A stretch of 64,000 nucleotides of DNA, taken from the NCBI GenBank assembly GCA_963921935.1, contig OY998185.1:59721717-59785716 (forward strand). Reading direction: 5' to 3'. The position numbers and the translations under genes are program-made. Below the pieces are notes generated by a model. It was not told the DNA's origin. It ran no database searches and worked only from the letters and a program-made list of their open reading frames with translations. Positions 55,340-64,000 of this stretch are shown here, piece after piece (position 1 is the first letter of the stretch; every line of letters begins with the position of its first letter). Source of the stretch: Galeruca laticollis (taxonomy: Eukaryota; Arthropoda; Insecta; Coleoptera; Chrysomelidae).

Positions 55340-55655
55340 ATTATTACTTTAACTTGTATAGTGTGTGCAGACGTGCTCATCATGATTTATTTTAAGATGA
55401 ATCACAAAAATGCAGACGTTTTGACCGGCTAGAGCTTTGGAGTTTGGAATCAAAGATGTCGATCCGGTAGTATAGATGAAAGATGCCATCTCCCAAATTG
55501 TACACAACTGAAGACTTGAAAACTATGTAGGGTTCACTTTCTGCTACAATGATGATACAACAGGCATGGAAACTTTTAAAAATTACTTCAGTAAAAAGCT
55601 AATTGTACTTATGCTAACTTATGTAAATAATTTTATTAATAAATATTTTTCTGAT
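55340..55655. other. No gene seen
   Basis: 3' flank of the cysteine-rich ORF. TTAATAAATATTTTTCTG near 55635 may supply a polyadenylation signal (AATAAA). Confidence 0.4.
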
Positions 55656-55659
55656 TTGT

Positions 55660-56110
55660 ATTATTTTGATCAACCACAACATTACAGCACAATAAACAAT
55701 TACGAATAACTTTTTTTTTTCTTATCCGGTGATACGTGCTTTCCTATGATTTTATGCGATAATTACCAACATCACCTGGCTGGTGATATCGTGAAAATTT
55801 CTCTACCCTATGTATATAATTTTTATTAAGATTTAGACCTCATAACGCAGCCCCAACATTACGAAAGCATCTTTACAAATAACTTTTTTCTTATCTATTA
55901 CGGCACGTGATTTTTCATAGTTCCACCGACCTCACCTGGATCGTGGACTGGACCGTAAAATTATCACAATTTCTTATCTATGTTAATGAAAATTATAAAT
56001 TGTTTAAAAAAAGATTTTCAGAACAATAAATAATTTTAGCAAAACCCCACAACAATATTAAAGGAATCATTAACAGCACTTATCTTCGCTGTGAGGTTAT
56101 CTAACCACAT
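55660..56110 (+). repeat. Diverged ~185-bp repeat, about 2.4 units
   Basis: CAACATTAC followed by ..AATAACTTTTTT and CTTATC occurs near 55676-55722 and 55856-55901. A third, weaker copy (CAACAATATT ... CACTTATC) lies near 56050. Each is followed by ACGTG.TTT and CACCTGG motifs in the first two. The third copy runs into GTGAGGTTATCTAACCACA (56091-56109), the 19-mer found inverted at 61486-61504. Confidence 0.6.
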
Positions 56111-56675
56111 TCTGGTAAAATGTTTCAAACACGAGTCCGAGATGTCGAGGCAACACGCTGAACAGTAGCGTATCGAAAATCATTTTTTTAAAACTTCACC
56201 AAGTACACCCAGTAGCAGAGGTTTGGTAGAAAAATTACAGTGATTGGACCCTGTACAGCTTTAGCATATTAACATAACAGATAGAATACAGAGTCCCACG
56301 AAGGGTATCTGTGGAAAACCGATAACGGTAAAAAAGACATTTTAGGTCAAGTAGTGACGGTGCGCTGTGGTCGAAGAACTAGCAAAAGTAACAAGAGTGT
56401 TTATGAAAAAAAAAAGGTTATTTTTTATTACCATTTGTCTTTCAGTTGTTAGATAAAAATCTTTAGCGGGTTTTTGAAAGGTTGGTTTCATAACTAGGAA
56501 ATGTGCCTGTTTGTCAGCAAAAACGCTGTCCAAGGGAGACCAAGCGAGGAGGTAGGCACTTTCGTCATATAATGACTACTTCTCCCTCAGGAAAAAAAGG
56601 AATATTCGCGAATTTTTTTTGGAGGGGATACACCAAAGAGGTGTCCTACCATACAACAAATTGGGAGACATTTTA

Positions 56676-57030
56676 AGGAGGAGGCACACAGATCCCCAGG
56701 AGGTACCCTTCTTTACACACAAAAGGAGGGGGCACACAGATCCCCAAAGTTAATTAGGAGGTGCCCTTCTTACCTTTACACAAAAAAAGGAGGGGACACA
56801 CAGATTCCCAAAGTTAATTAGGAGGTGCCCTTCTTACCTTTACATACAAAAGGAGGGGACACACAGATTCCCAAAGTTAATTAGGAGGTGCCCTTCTTAC
56901 CTTTACATACAAAAGGAGGGGACACACAGATTCCCAAAGTTAATTAGGAGGTGCCCTTCTTACCTTTACACACAAAAGGAGGGGGCACACAGATTCCCAA
57001 AGTTAATTAGGAGGTGCCCTTCTTACCTTT
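56676..57030 (+). repeat. 63-bp minisatellite, six units
   Basis: Units start near 56676, 56723, 56787, 56850, 56913 and 56976; the first is short (47) and the others 63-64. Each unit contains AAGGAGGGG.CACACAGAT, CCCAAAGTTAATTAGGAGGT and GCCCTTCTTACCTTTACA. It lies about 100 bases beyond the 3' end of the polymerase gene. Strand G/A-rich and C/T-rich blocks alternate. The last four units are nearly identical, indicating recent expansion. Confidence 0.95.
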
Positions 57031-57132
57031 ACACAAACATTCAAGAAAATGTTCCTATTGCTTGTAAAATTTTCGCGAATATTGGGGATGGGGTTGGAAG
57101 GGAAGGGAAGTAGCCGTGAAAACGGCTGATTT

Positions 57133-60100
57133 CTAGTAGCATTGGCGTTTGTAGCCGTAGGGAACAGAGTCAAAGTTTTCTATTCGTTTTCTTTTAGTGA
57201 AGCTGGTTCGGAAGACTTTAGTCACGTTTTTTGTGATTACTGAATGATCGGAGTTCCTTAATATGTTACGAGTAGTTATGAATTCGTCGGGGGCTTCATT
57301 CAGGACCATGTCTCTTAGGGTGTCGAAATTTACTTTCTGGCTCGTATTATAGTTCAAGGTTATACCTTTCACTTTGATAATATCGAGTGTTTTATTTTTA
57401 TCAGTTGAATAAACCCTGTAGGCATATATTTTTGGACCACCGGCTACAAAATCTGTTATGTAGCTTCCCTCCCCATATTCACATAGTTCGTCTGTCATAT
57501 CGCCGAGAAAACTACCTAAAGGTACTTCGTAGGTGCAAGGTCGAGAGACGTAAATGACAGAGTCTGTGTCATGATATATTACTCTATCGTCGAGTTTTTC
57601 TAAATACGTGTATAGTTTTAGTCTAGCTTGTGCAGTGGTGTAGGCAGCTAGTACGACATTCACAGTTGGAAGTGTGGCATATGCCTCTTCTTTAAAGGAC
57701 CAGTTAACAATGAGGGTGTTTTCGTTAACCGGAAAAATATTGTTTACTTCTTTGTATGGTTGCGATAAAATGTCAAATAGTTCTGCAGGTGTGTTGACTA
57801 TAGACGTCTTAGACTGGTTTTCACATTGTCCAAGCTTGCCCCAAAAACTTGTTATCATGGACTTACCAACCTGTCTTCGACCTGGATTGAATTCAATTCC
57901 ATCACAGGACAATTCTACACCCTCACGATCAAAATATTCCTTTATATAGAGATCTTTTTCTTTTGGGGTTTTACATTCGGCGGGCCAACCGCTTGCCTGT
58001 TGTTTTATTTTTAAAAATTTTGAAATATATTCGGCAAATAGGCCACCAGACTTTGTAGTTTTATCGTATTGTACCACTTGATATTTCCAAATTTCGTAAA
58101 TATTTAAAATTTTGTATCCTTTTTCTTGGGCTTTTAGAACCTCGTCCATTACCCATGTACCGGTAAAGCTTCTTTCTTCATCGTTATGTAAACATTCAGA
58201 CATGTTAGATTCACAACATGTACGACAAAGTGAAAACATTAGTTTACTATTACATTTATAAGGTAGTACGGGGTGGTAGAGATTTGTTGGCGGTAACACT
58301 CGACACTTTATTAGTCCTTCAGTTTGTTTTAAATCAAGAGCGTAGCATTCTTCCCCCACAAAAACTTCCGGGTGACCAATTGGATATTTTCCATATTTAT
58401 TGACCCACGGATATAGGGAGCAGATGTCAGCATATTTTATTTTCTCTCCATTTTTACAAGAATAATAGAGCTTTGTGGCATCTGTTCGTCCCCCGTAAAA
58501 GGCGTCACGAGGCTCCAATGGTAGCTGTTCGAGGAGAGGATGTTTTTCGGTAATAGCTACAATTTCGGGGTTTATTTCACGACGAAAATCGCACTCCCAT
58601 TTTACAATTACTTCGTACCCGAGAGATCTTAACTTTTCATTCTTCGCCAACGTCGCCTCGTACCGTTGCTCGTATGTAAGTGATGGGTTGTCATGTGTCG
58701 GTTCGTTACGTCTATATTTCATACATTTTGGACAACTGTGGAAGTAACAGCCCTCAAATTCAAAGACCTGTCTTGTGCTTTTGCAATATCCATCGACCTT
58801 AAGACCATTCAATACAACTTCTCGTCCTCTGGCTGCATGTTCTATTCTAATACCTCTTTGGTGCTCTTCATATATTAACCATTGAGTAGCAATCCTAGAT
58901 TGTTTATCGCGACATCTATATCCGTTCTTGGGAATTAACCCGATGGTATTCGGTTGTAAAAAGTTTCTCCTAAATATTTTATTACATGCACCAGGTAGCG
59001 TGATGGCTTCTGTGAACGGGTCGACCCCTCCTTCTTTTAAAAGCAACTCTCTGAACCTTAAGCAAGACTGAGCAAGTATGGACACGTCACTTATACAGTA
59101 GGAAATAAGTTCTGATTTAAAGTTGAAGACATACCCTTGATCAGAGAGTTTTTTATGCCAAACGATTAGCTGATTTCTGGCGTCGTTCTTTTCGTCGAGT
59201 GAAGGGGAGTATTTCAGATTTTCAGGATCGTAATATTCGAGGGCAGGTAGTTGTCCGATGTAATCCCAATTTCCGACTTTGTTGAACAAGTGGGGGAAGT
59301 AACCTTTTTTTATATCTTTTAGCCCGAATACTTTAGGCAATTTTGCCAGAGGCATTGGGAAGTAGTTTAAAGAGTCGATAAAACTCACATTCCCCACTTT
59401 CATTTGTATTAGCTTCGTGCCTCTAGTTATTAGTTCGGGTGTTAGACCTGTCTTTGTTATAAGGTGGTTTAACATAAACTGGTTATCATATAGACCTCCT
59501 GCATGTCCGAATACAATTATTTTCTTAAACAGAGCCCTTTGGTTCATTACATACTCCATAAAACGAGCTACAGGGTCAATTGTTAAAACTTGATATCTAA
59601 CACCACAATCGCACCATCTTTTGTCTGTACCTATACATAGTGCACAGTGTTGCTCAAACACACATAAGTTGGCTTTGTGTAGTAAAGAGCCGTCAGACAT
59701 AACTTCTTCTTGAGTACACTCAAGGTCATAAAATATAAATAGTACCCCGTGCATTGAAGGCTTACGTGTGTCGACGGGCATGAAACAATTGTGTGGAGAA
59801 GCTTTGAATCCGTCACATATTTTACAGAAAACTTCACCACATATGTGTTCCCGCTTTCTGGGAATCGTTTTAAGGCATATTTTGCAAGAGATTAACCGTT
59901 CACATAGTTTACTTTGTTTATGGTAATCGTAGCAGATCTGTCCTCTGAAATACCGATTACATCCATCACATACGATTTTCACACTTGATTTACATGGGGG
60001 TGATTGTTCACATGCTGGACATGTTTTTTCACAGCGGTGCAAATGTTCGTGGGGTGTGTGGCAATGTTCGCAGAAATATACACAGCAAAAAGCAGACGTC

Positions 60101-60861
60101 AACGATATAATCACGTTATAATGATTTTCGTGATAAAGAAGATTGATTTTCTTGCTTCCCCCTACTCCTTCATACAAGACATCCTTTGTGCCATAGTTGT
60201 ATACCGTTATTGTATAGTCGGTCAAATATTCTTGGATTTTTTTCAACTCCTCCAGACCACCGCCCTCTTTGGGTAGTTCGGTACCACTGGCTGTTAATAA
60301 TTCCAAAGTTTTCTGAGTCTGCAGACCCTTCGTTTGTCTTATCTTCTTTTTGTCAGGGGCATTGTCGGCGTACGCTTTAGCTACAACCACTGCTCTAGCC
60401 AGGCATAAATGGTCTGTATTATTTATTACTATAATACCACCACGTTTAGCACACTCTTCGTCAAAGTTGTTGTACTTACGACCTCGCCCTTTACCTTTAG
60501 GCATTTTTACGGTTGTGGCTGCTAGACAAAACGTCTCAGTGTCAAAACCTGCCGAATTAGATTGGTAGACAGCACATATCATCGACCATATGTCTTCAAA
60601 TTTCACCTGGGATGCAGGATTAAACCGCGACCAACCATCACCACGGCTAAACTCTTTCGAGCAAAAAGTAAAACCAATTTGATCACTCGACTCTGTCCCC
60701 TCGGTCACCTTATTGATAACATCCTCCATGCCGGAGCGTACCCATTTTAGTGGATCTGCCCCTTCGGGAATTGGGCGGATTTTAAATTCCACCGTTCTAC
60801 CAGTTAGGTTGAATTTTCGAACTTTTTTAATAACATCTTTAGTTATCAAAAACTTTTCCAT
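57133..60861 (-). CDS. Protein-primed family B DNA polymerase with OTU-like N-terminus
   Basis: 1242 codons without a stop. I chose the ATG at 60861 (context CACAAGATGG); an in-frame ATG at 60912 would add 17 residues. An N-terminal segment (residues about 55-140: GFTFCSKEFSRGDGWSRFNP, DIWSMICAVYQSN, FCLAATTVKMPKGKGRGRK) is followed by NNTDHLCLARAVVVAKAYAD (Cys153) and INLLYHENHYNVIISL (His247), an OTU-like cysteine-protease layout. Several CxxC pairs follow (about 262-350). The 3'-5' exonuclease has FYDLECTQEE (about 375), FGHAGGLYDNQF (about 450) and SYCISDVSIL (about 590). Polymerase motifs are ADICSLYPWVNKYGKYPIGH (about 812), ITSFWGKLGQ and VIYHDTDSVIYV (about 1095). The type is DNA_pol_B_2, as in Polintons/Mavericks, adintoviruses and bidnaviruses, which replicate linear DNA from a protein primer. 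Confidence 0.93.
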   Translation of the reverse strand: MEKFLITKDVIKKVRKFNLTGRTVEFKIRPIPEGADPLKWVRSGMEDVINKVTEGTESSDQIGFTFCSKEFSRGDGWSRFNPASQVKFEDIWSMICAVYQSNSAGFDTETFCLAATTVKMPKGKGRGRKYNNFDEECAKRGGIIVINNTDHLCLARAVVVAKAYADNAPDKKKIRQTKGLQTQKTLELLTASGTELPKEGGGLEELKKIQEYLTDYTITVYNYGTKDVLYEGVGGSKKINLLYHENHYNVIISLTSAFCCVYFCEHCHTPHEHLHRCEKTCPACEQSPPCKSSVKIVCDGCNRYFRGQICYDYHKQSKLCERLISCKICLKTIPRKREHICGEVFCKICDGFKASPHNCFMPVDTRKPSMHGVLFIFYDLECTQEEVMSDGSLLHKANLCVFEQHCALCIGTDKRWCDCGVRYQVLTIDPVARFMEYVMNQRALFKKIIVFGHAGGLYDNQFMLNHLITKTGLTPELITRGTKLIQMKVGNVSFIDSLNYFPMPLAKLPKVFGLKDIKKGYFPHLFNKVGNWDYIGQLPALEYYDPENLKYSPSLDEKNDARNQLIVWHKKLSDQGYVFNFKSELISYCISDVSILAQSCLRFRELLLKEGGVDPFTEAITLPGACNKIFRRNFLQPNTIGLIPKNGYRCRDKQSRIATQWLIYEEHQRGIRIEHAARGREVVLNGLKVDGYCKSTRQVFEFEGCYFHSCPKCMKYRRNEPTHDNPSLTYEQRYEATLAKNEKLRSLGYEVIVKWECDFRREINPEIVAITEKHPLLEQLPLEPRDAFYGGRTDATKLYYSCKNGEKIKYADICSLYPWVNKYGKYPIGHPEVFVGEECYALDLKQTEGLIKCRVLPPTNLYHPVLPYKCNSKLMFSLCRTCCESNMSECLHNDEERSFTGTWVMDEVLKAQEKGYKILNIYEIWKYQVVQYDKTTKSGGLFAEYISKFLKIKQQASGWPAECKTPKEKDLYIKEYFDREGVELSCDGIEFNPGRRQVGKSMITSFWGKLGQCENQSKTSIVNTPAELFDILSQPYKEVNNIFPVNENTLIVNWSFKEEAYATLPTVNVVLAAYTTAQARLKLYTYLEKLDDRVIYHDTDSVIYVSRPCTYEVPLGSFLGDMTDELCEYGEGSYITDFVAGGPKIYAYRVYSTDKNKTLDIIKVKGITLNYNTSQKVNFDTLRDMVLNEAPDEFITTRNILRNSDHSVITKNVTKVFRTSFTKRKRIENFDSVPYGYKRQCY

Positions 60862-61071
60862 CTTGTGTTGAAAAATCTCCAAAATTTTTGAAATAAAAGT
60901 ATGTAGACACAAGAACGACTGATAACGACTGAACGAGAGCTGGAGAGATTATACCACTCTGAGAAAAATCAAAAAAATTGTTTCTAGACTTTACCACAAC
61001 TGATAACGTCTGTAGATAACGAGAGCTGGAAAGATTATGATTCTGCCGCTCCGAGAAACTCTTTAAATAGG
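60862..61071. promoter_or_regulatory. Upstream region of the polymerase gene
   Basis: Contains a diverged direct repeat of CTGATAACG.CTG ... ACGAGAGCTGGA.AGATTAT (about 60918-60953 and 61000-61038) and TTTAAATAGGG at 61061-61071. It is the likely promoter side of the polymerase gene, judged only from position. Confidence 0.4.
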
Positions 61072-61545
61072 GTCGAAAAGGGGGCGTGGCTTATTGATAT
61101 TCTCAGGAGAAAACATTCTTTTAAGGTAATTAGTTCGAGTTTATTCAAAGTAACATATGTTTTAAAAAATATTTCATCATGGAATTACTGTTGTGAATCC
61201 TTTATAAATATATAGGTGTTATTTTTCACAATTATTACGATGATGTGTGTGCGTTGTTAGATAACCTCACTTTTACGATAAACTGTTTTGAGTTTATCAG
61301 TTGTAACGCTGATCGAAAAGGGGGCGTGGCTTATTGATATTCTAAGGAGAAAACATTCTTTTAAGGTAATTAGTTCGAGTTTATTCAAAGTAACATATGT
61401 TTTTAAAAATATTTCATCATGGAATTACTGTTTTGAATCATTTATATATATAGGTGTTATTTTTCACAATTATTACGATAATGTGTGTGGTTAGATAACC
61501 TCACTTTTACGATATACTGTTTATCAGTTGTCCCGCTAAATCACT
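61072..61545 (+). repeat. ~241-bp tandem duplication
   Basis: Units start at 61072 and 61313 with TCGAAAAGGGGGCGTGGCTT. They share GATATTCT.AGGAGAAAAC, TTAGTTCGAGTTTATTCAAA, TTTCATCATGGAATTACTGT and end with TTAGATAACCTCACTTTTAC followed by GATA.ACTGTTT. The second unit has small indels. The end block recurs again at 63661-63730 and inverted at 56091. Confidence 0.92.
61486..61504 (+). repeat. 19-bp motif, right copy
   Basis: TGTGGTTAGATAACCTCAC, the perfect reverse complement of 56091-56109. Near copies in the same orientation are at 61255-61270 and 63661-63680. The polymerase gene and minisatellite lie between the opposed copies. Confidence 0.85.
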
Positions 61546-62400
61546 TTTTAGAACTTTGCAATCTTGAATAGCAGGAATGGGGAAGATATGGAAAATGCAT
61601 GTACAGGTCTGTACTAAGAAGTGTGGACGGTACTGTTCTATTGATAAAACAACTTGAATTTTTCAATAGGTCTAACGTGAATTATTTTGAGCAAATTTTT
61701 AACTTTACAGAAAGGTCTATGATCAAGTCTGAACGATTAGTATGACATTTTGAAGTTCTAGCGATACACGGTTCTGCTTTCATTCGAAGAGAATCATTCT
61801 TATTTAGATACATATTGGAAAAATTGTAATGATTATGCTTTTGGGGTAATGGTTCAAAGTGGAAATTGGTGTAATAAATAACTTTACAGGTCAAAATATT
61901 TTGCTAGATACAAGACATAATCAGACTTATATTCGCTTCTGTTTGTCAAAAAACCCCCGAAGATCATCAAAATTAACGTTGGAATTAACAGGAGCAAATC
62001 GTCGCAGGCAAAACACCAAAAGTGTCCAGCTCATGATTGTAATCATTTCAAATTAAACTGTACGCGTGAAAAATTGTAATATATTGAAAATTCGTTGAAA
62101 ACTCTGTAAGAAATAAATAATCTCTTATATTTAAAACTATATTTTATTGCCCCTCTTCAAAACTCTAACAATCTCGTATCTTTTTTATATCGATCGTTTC
62201 TATTGCACGTCTTGTCAATAGCTAAACTACCTGACCAATTCAACCCTCGTTGTACTTCCCTTTTCTTGATACTCAGCTTGTGTTTGTTTCTCTCTATTTA
62301 AACATTCCTATGTTGTTATTGTTATCAAGCTCGTAACGCTCGTTTGAGATTCATCTGACGGACCTTGCATATAGGGTGGATCCAAATATATCTTACAACT
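61546..62400. other. No gene seen
   Basis: A+T-rich sequence. A block at about 62056-62105 (TACGCGTGAAAAATTGTAAT, ATTGAAAATTCGTTGAAAAC) recurs at 62577-62622. Confidence 0.5.
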
Positions 62401-62780
62401 CTTATCGGTGTAGTACGAACGTATTTAACCTCGAATATTCATGATAATTTGAAAAACTAAATAATATTGCATAGATATGAAAGAAAGCTGACCGTTTCAA
62501 AACCGGAAAAGGTGATAAGAAAAAATTATGATAATTTGAAAAACAATGTATAACAGGTGTAAATTAAACATTGCGGTACGCGTGAAAAAATTGTAATATA
62601 TTGAAAATTCGTTGAAAACCCTTATCGGTGTAGTTCGAACGTATTTAACCTTGAATATTCATGATAATTTGAAAACTAAATAATATTGCATAATTATGAA
62701 AGAAAGCTGACCGTTGTAAAACCGGAAAAGGTGATAAGAAAATCATGATAATTTGAAAAACAGGTGTTGTAAAAGTTTAA
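62401..62780 (+). repeat. ~221-bp tandem duplication, 1.7 units
   Basis: Units start at about 62400 and 62621 with CTTATCGGTGTAGT.CGAACG. They share GTATTTAACCT.GAATATTC, ATGATAATTTGAAAA, GAAAGAAAGCTGACCGTT and ACCGGAAAAGGTGATAAGAA. The end of the first unit carries the block also seen at 62056. Confidence 0.9.
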
Positions 62781-62984
62781 ATATAAAAAAAGGAATCCAA
62801 AAAAAAATATCCGATAACATACAACATAATCTTTTAGAGGTGTGTGGTTTTTAAGGTAAAGTAAAACAATGTAAATCGTGAAAGTGTACCAACTATGCTG
62901 TGTGAAATAGGGGAAAAGCTAAACAACATAGGTTGTGAAAATATTTTTAAATTCTACAAAAACAATATACCACCCTTTGTGCAT

Positions 62985-63310
62985 GTCACAATTATGAATA
63001 ATACAACAATGTAAAAATTTTGCCAACGCTGTGTAGAAATAATACAGCTTTCAGAAATAATCAAAGTAGTAATAATTAAACCTCTAACCATAGTTTTTTC
63101 AATTTCTATACGTCACAATTATGAATAATACAACAATGTAAAAATTTTGCCAACGCTGTGTAGAAATAATACAGCTTTCAGAAATAATCAAAGTAGTAAT
63201 AATTAAACCTCTAACCCATAGTTTTTTCAATTTCTATGTCTTTGCGGTTGTAAACTACTTTGATTATTTCTGAAAGCTGTATTATTTCTACACAGCGTTG
63301 GCAAAACTTT
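62985..63310 (+). repeat. Tandem duplication followed by an inverted copy
   Basis: A ~124-base unit (CACAATTATGAATAATACAA ... TAAACCTCTAACC) occurs at about 62987-63110 and 63113-63230. It is followed at about 63254-63310 by an inverted copy of its centre (TACTTTGATTATTTCTGAAA, GCTGTATTATTTCTACACAG, CGTTGGCAAAA). The second unit and the inverted part can fold into a long imperfect hairpin. Confidence 0.9.
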
Positions 63311-63349
63311 TGTTTTATTATTTATATTATTTTTTCTTAGCTACAATGT

Positions 63350-63383
63350 GGTTGAAAATGGTTATTATTTAACCATTTTCAAC
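63350..63383 (+). repeat. Perfect short hairpin
   Basis: GGTTGAAAATGGTTATTATT is followed by TAACCATTTTCAACC. The stem is about 14-15 bases with a loop of about 5. It lies next to the inverted repeat and could be a structural or replication element; this is inference. Confidence 0.75.
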
Positions 63384-63660
63384 CTCAGGGTCATAGCTAT
63401 ATCAATCAGGGGTAGGATGGATAGTTGGTTTTTAATAAAACAACAATAATTATTGTGAAAGGGTCACACATCTTTTATTCGTTTCTGAAATACATATTAA
63501 ATTATTATTTCATTTAGGTATAACTAATTACCTTACCTTATGATCCAAACCACCACCGCCGGAACCGGGCGAAACCCCGTCGGTACTGGGTCGTACCACA
63601 GGAATCGCCTTAGTGAATCATTGATAATAAGTTTTTATTTCTTGAGCTTACATTGCCAGT

Positions 63661-63730
63661 GTGTGGCTAGATAACCTCTCTTTTTACGATACCGATAAGC
63701 AGACGAAACTGTACTGTTTATCAGTTTAGG
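63661..63730 (+). repeat. Third copy of the TAGATAACCTC block
   Basis: GTGTGGCTAGATAACCTCTC, then TTTTTACGATA and ACTGTTTATCAGTT, a diverged copy of the unit ends at 61255-61290 and 61486-61530. Confidence 0.75.
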
Positions 63731-64000
63731 GACTGATTTCATTTAAATATTTTGGAATCTCCTTTAAATAATTTTTTCGACTAGGCTGTAATGTAATTAC
63801 TTAAAAATCTTTAAATTATTCAAAAATTTTAAAAATCACACGAGAGAAATTGAAAATGGTTGAAAAAAAGGTGTGGTACTAAAAGGCGGAAACACAGATA
63901 AGAAAACTTCGTAACGTGTACAAAACTGATAGATAAGAAAATTCTTGATAAGTTTGAAAATTCATGCGAGTACACTTTATTGAAATAGGTGCGGTTTTCT
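63731..64000. other. No gene seen at window edge
   Basis: A+T-rich sequence with GATAAGAAAA-type motifs (about 63897, 63932, 63948). The element containing the polymerase may continue beyond the window. Confidence 0.45.

Noticed and set aside
56676..57030. CRISPR-like or coding repeat near the polymerase
   Set aside because: The 63-bp units are contiguous with no unique spacers, and no frame stays open with a sensible repeat protein.
57133..60861. Bidnavirus integration
   Set aside because: The polymerase type fits, but no parvovirus-like capsid or helicase gene is visible, so I keep the broader protein-primed PolB label.
61288..61494. 68-codon ORF in the second 241-bp unit
   Set aside because: The reading is not kept in the first unit (early stop), so it behaves as non-coding repeat.

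Overview
The window looks like insect nuclear DNA, most likely from a beetle or another repeat-rich insect. It is A+T rich and gene poor and is dominated by broken mobile elements. The elements include Dong/R4-type, R1-group, RTE and jockey/CR1-group LINEs, Penelope-like elements (PLEs), Ty3/gypsy, piggyBac and a mariner-type remnant. Only two stretches look like ordinary host genes: the last two exons of an SLC46-type (folate-transporter-like) MFS gene (6589-6829 and 7864-8041, + strand) and a cytochrome P450 CYP4-like terminal exon (13141-13370, - strand). Species identity is inference.

Layout. 0.5-5.4 kb: seven fragments of Dong/R4-type LINEs with CCHC and restriction-like endonuclease ends, most of them separated by (AAT)n tracts. 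6.1-8.0 kb: an unrecognised broken ORF and the SLC46-like exons. 8.4-12.6 kb: a ~176-bp satellite interrupted by a PLE, a gypsy protease scrap, a mariner-type scrap and small tandem repeats, the part from 8388 to 12189 bracketed by an inverted repeat. 13.1-17.0 kb: the P450 exon and an R1/LOA-type LINE with a DUF4780 ORF1. 17.2-19.7 kb: a second PLE, a gypsy RT fragment and a dispersed repeat. 21.0-27.7 kb: a decayed gypsy element with LTRs, an SAP-domain gag and an OARD1/TARG1-like macrodomain after the integrase; a nearly intact piggyBac is inserted in its integrase region. 28.3-30.2 kb: the satellite again, partly inside an element with ~245-bp inverted ends. 30.6-36.4 kb: a jockey/CR1-group LINE split by an antisense RTE element. 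37-39.8 kb: an antisense R1-group LINE flanked on both sides by (TATC)n. 41-42.7 kb: a ~640-bp tandem repeat. 42.8-48.0 kb: a gypsy gag-pol fragment split by a PLE that carries a 1.6-kb inverted copy of itself. 48.0-52.2 kb: a further jockey/CR1-group LINE.

52.9-64 kb is different. It holds an uninterrupted 1242-codon protein-primed family B DNA polymerase with an N-terminal OTU-like segment (57133-60861, - strand), a small transglutaminase-like ORF, a small cysteine-rich ORF, and many short tandem and inverted repeats. A 19-bp sequence occurs in opposite orientation on the two sides of the polymerase. No integrase, packaging ATPase or capsid gene is visible, so this is either part of a Polinton/Maverick-type or virus-derived element that runs past the window, or an isolated polymerase locus. 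It is the best candidate for something not yet described.

The nesting gives an order of events. A PLE entered the satellite, with a 14-bp target duplication. A PLE entered gypsy gag-pol, with a 15-bp duplication. piggyBac entered the gypsy integrase at TTAA. An RTE entered a LINE endonuclease. An R1-group LINE sits inside a (TATC)n tract. Each host reading frame or sequence can be read across the insertion, most precisely for the piggyBac and the gypsy/PLE cases.
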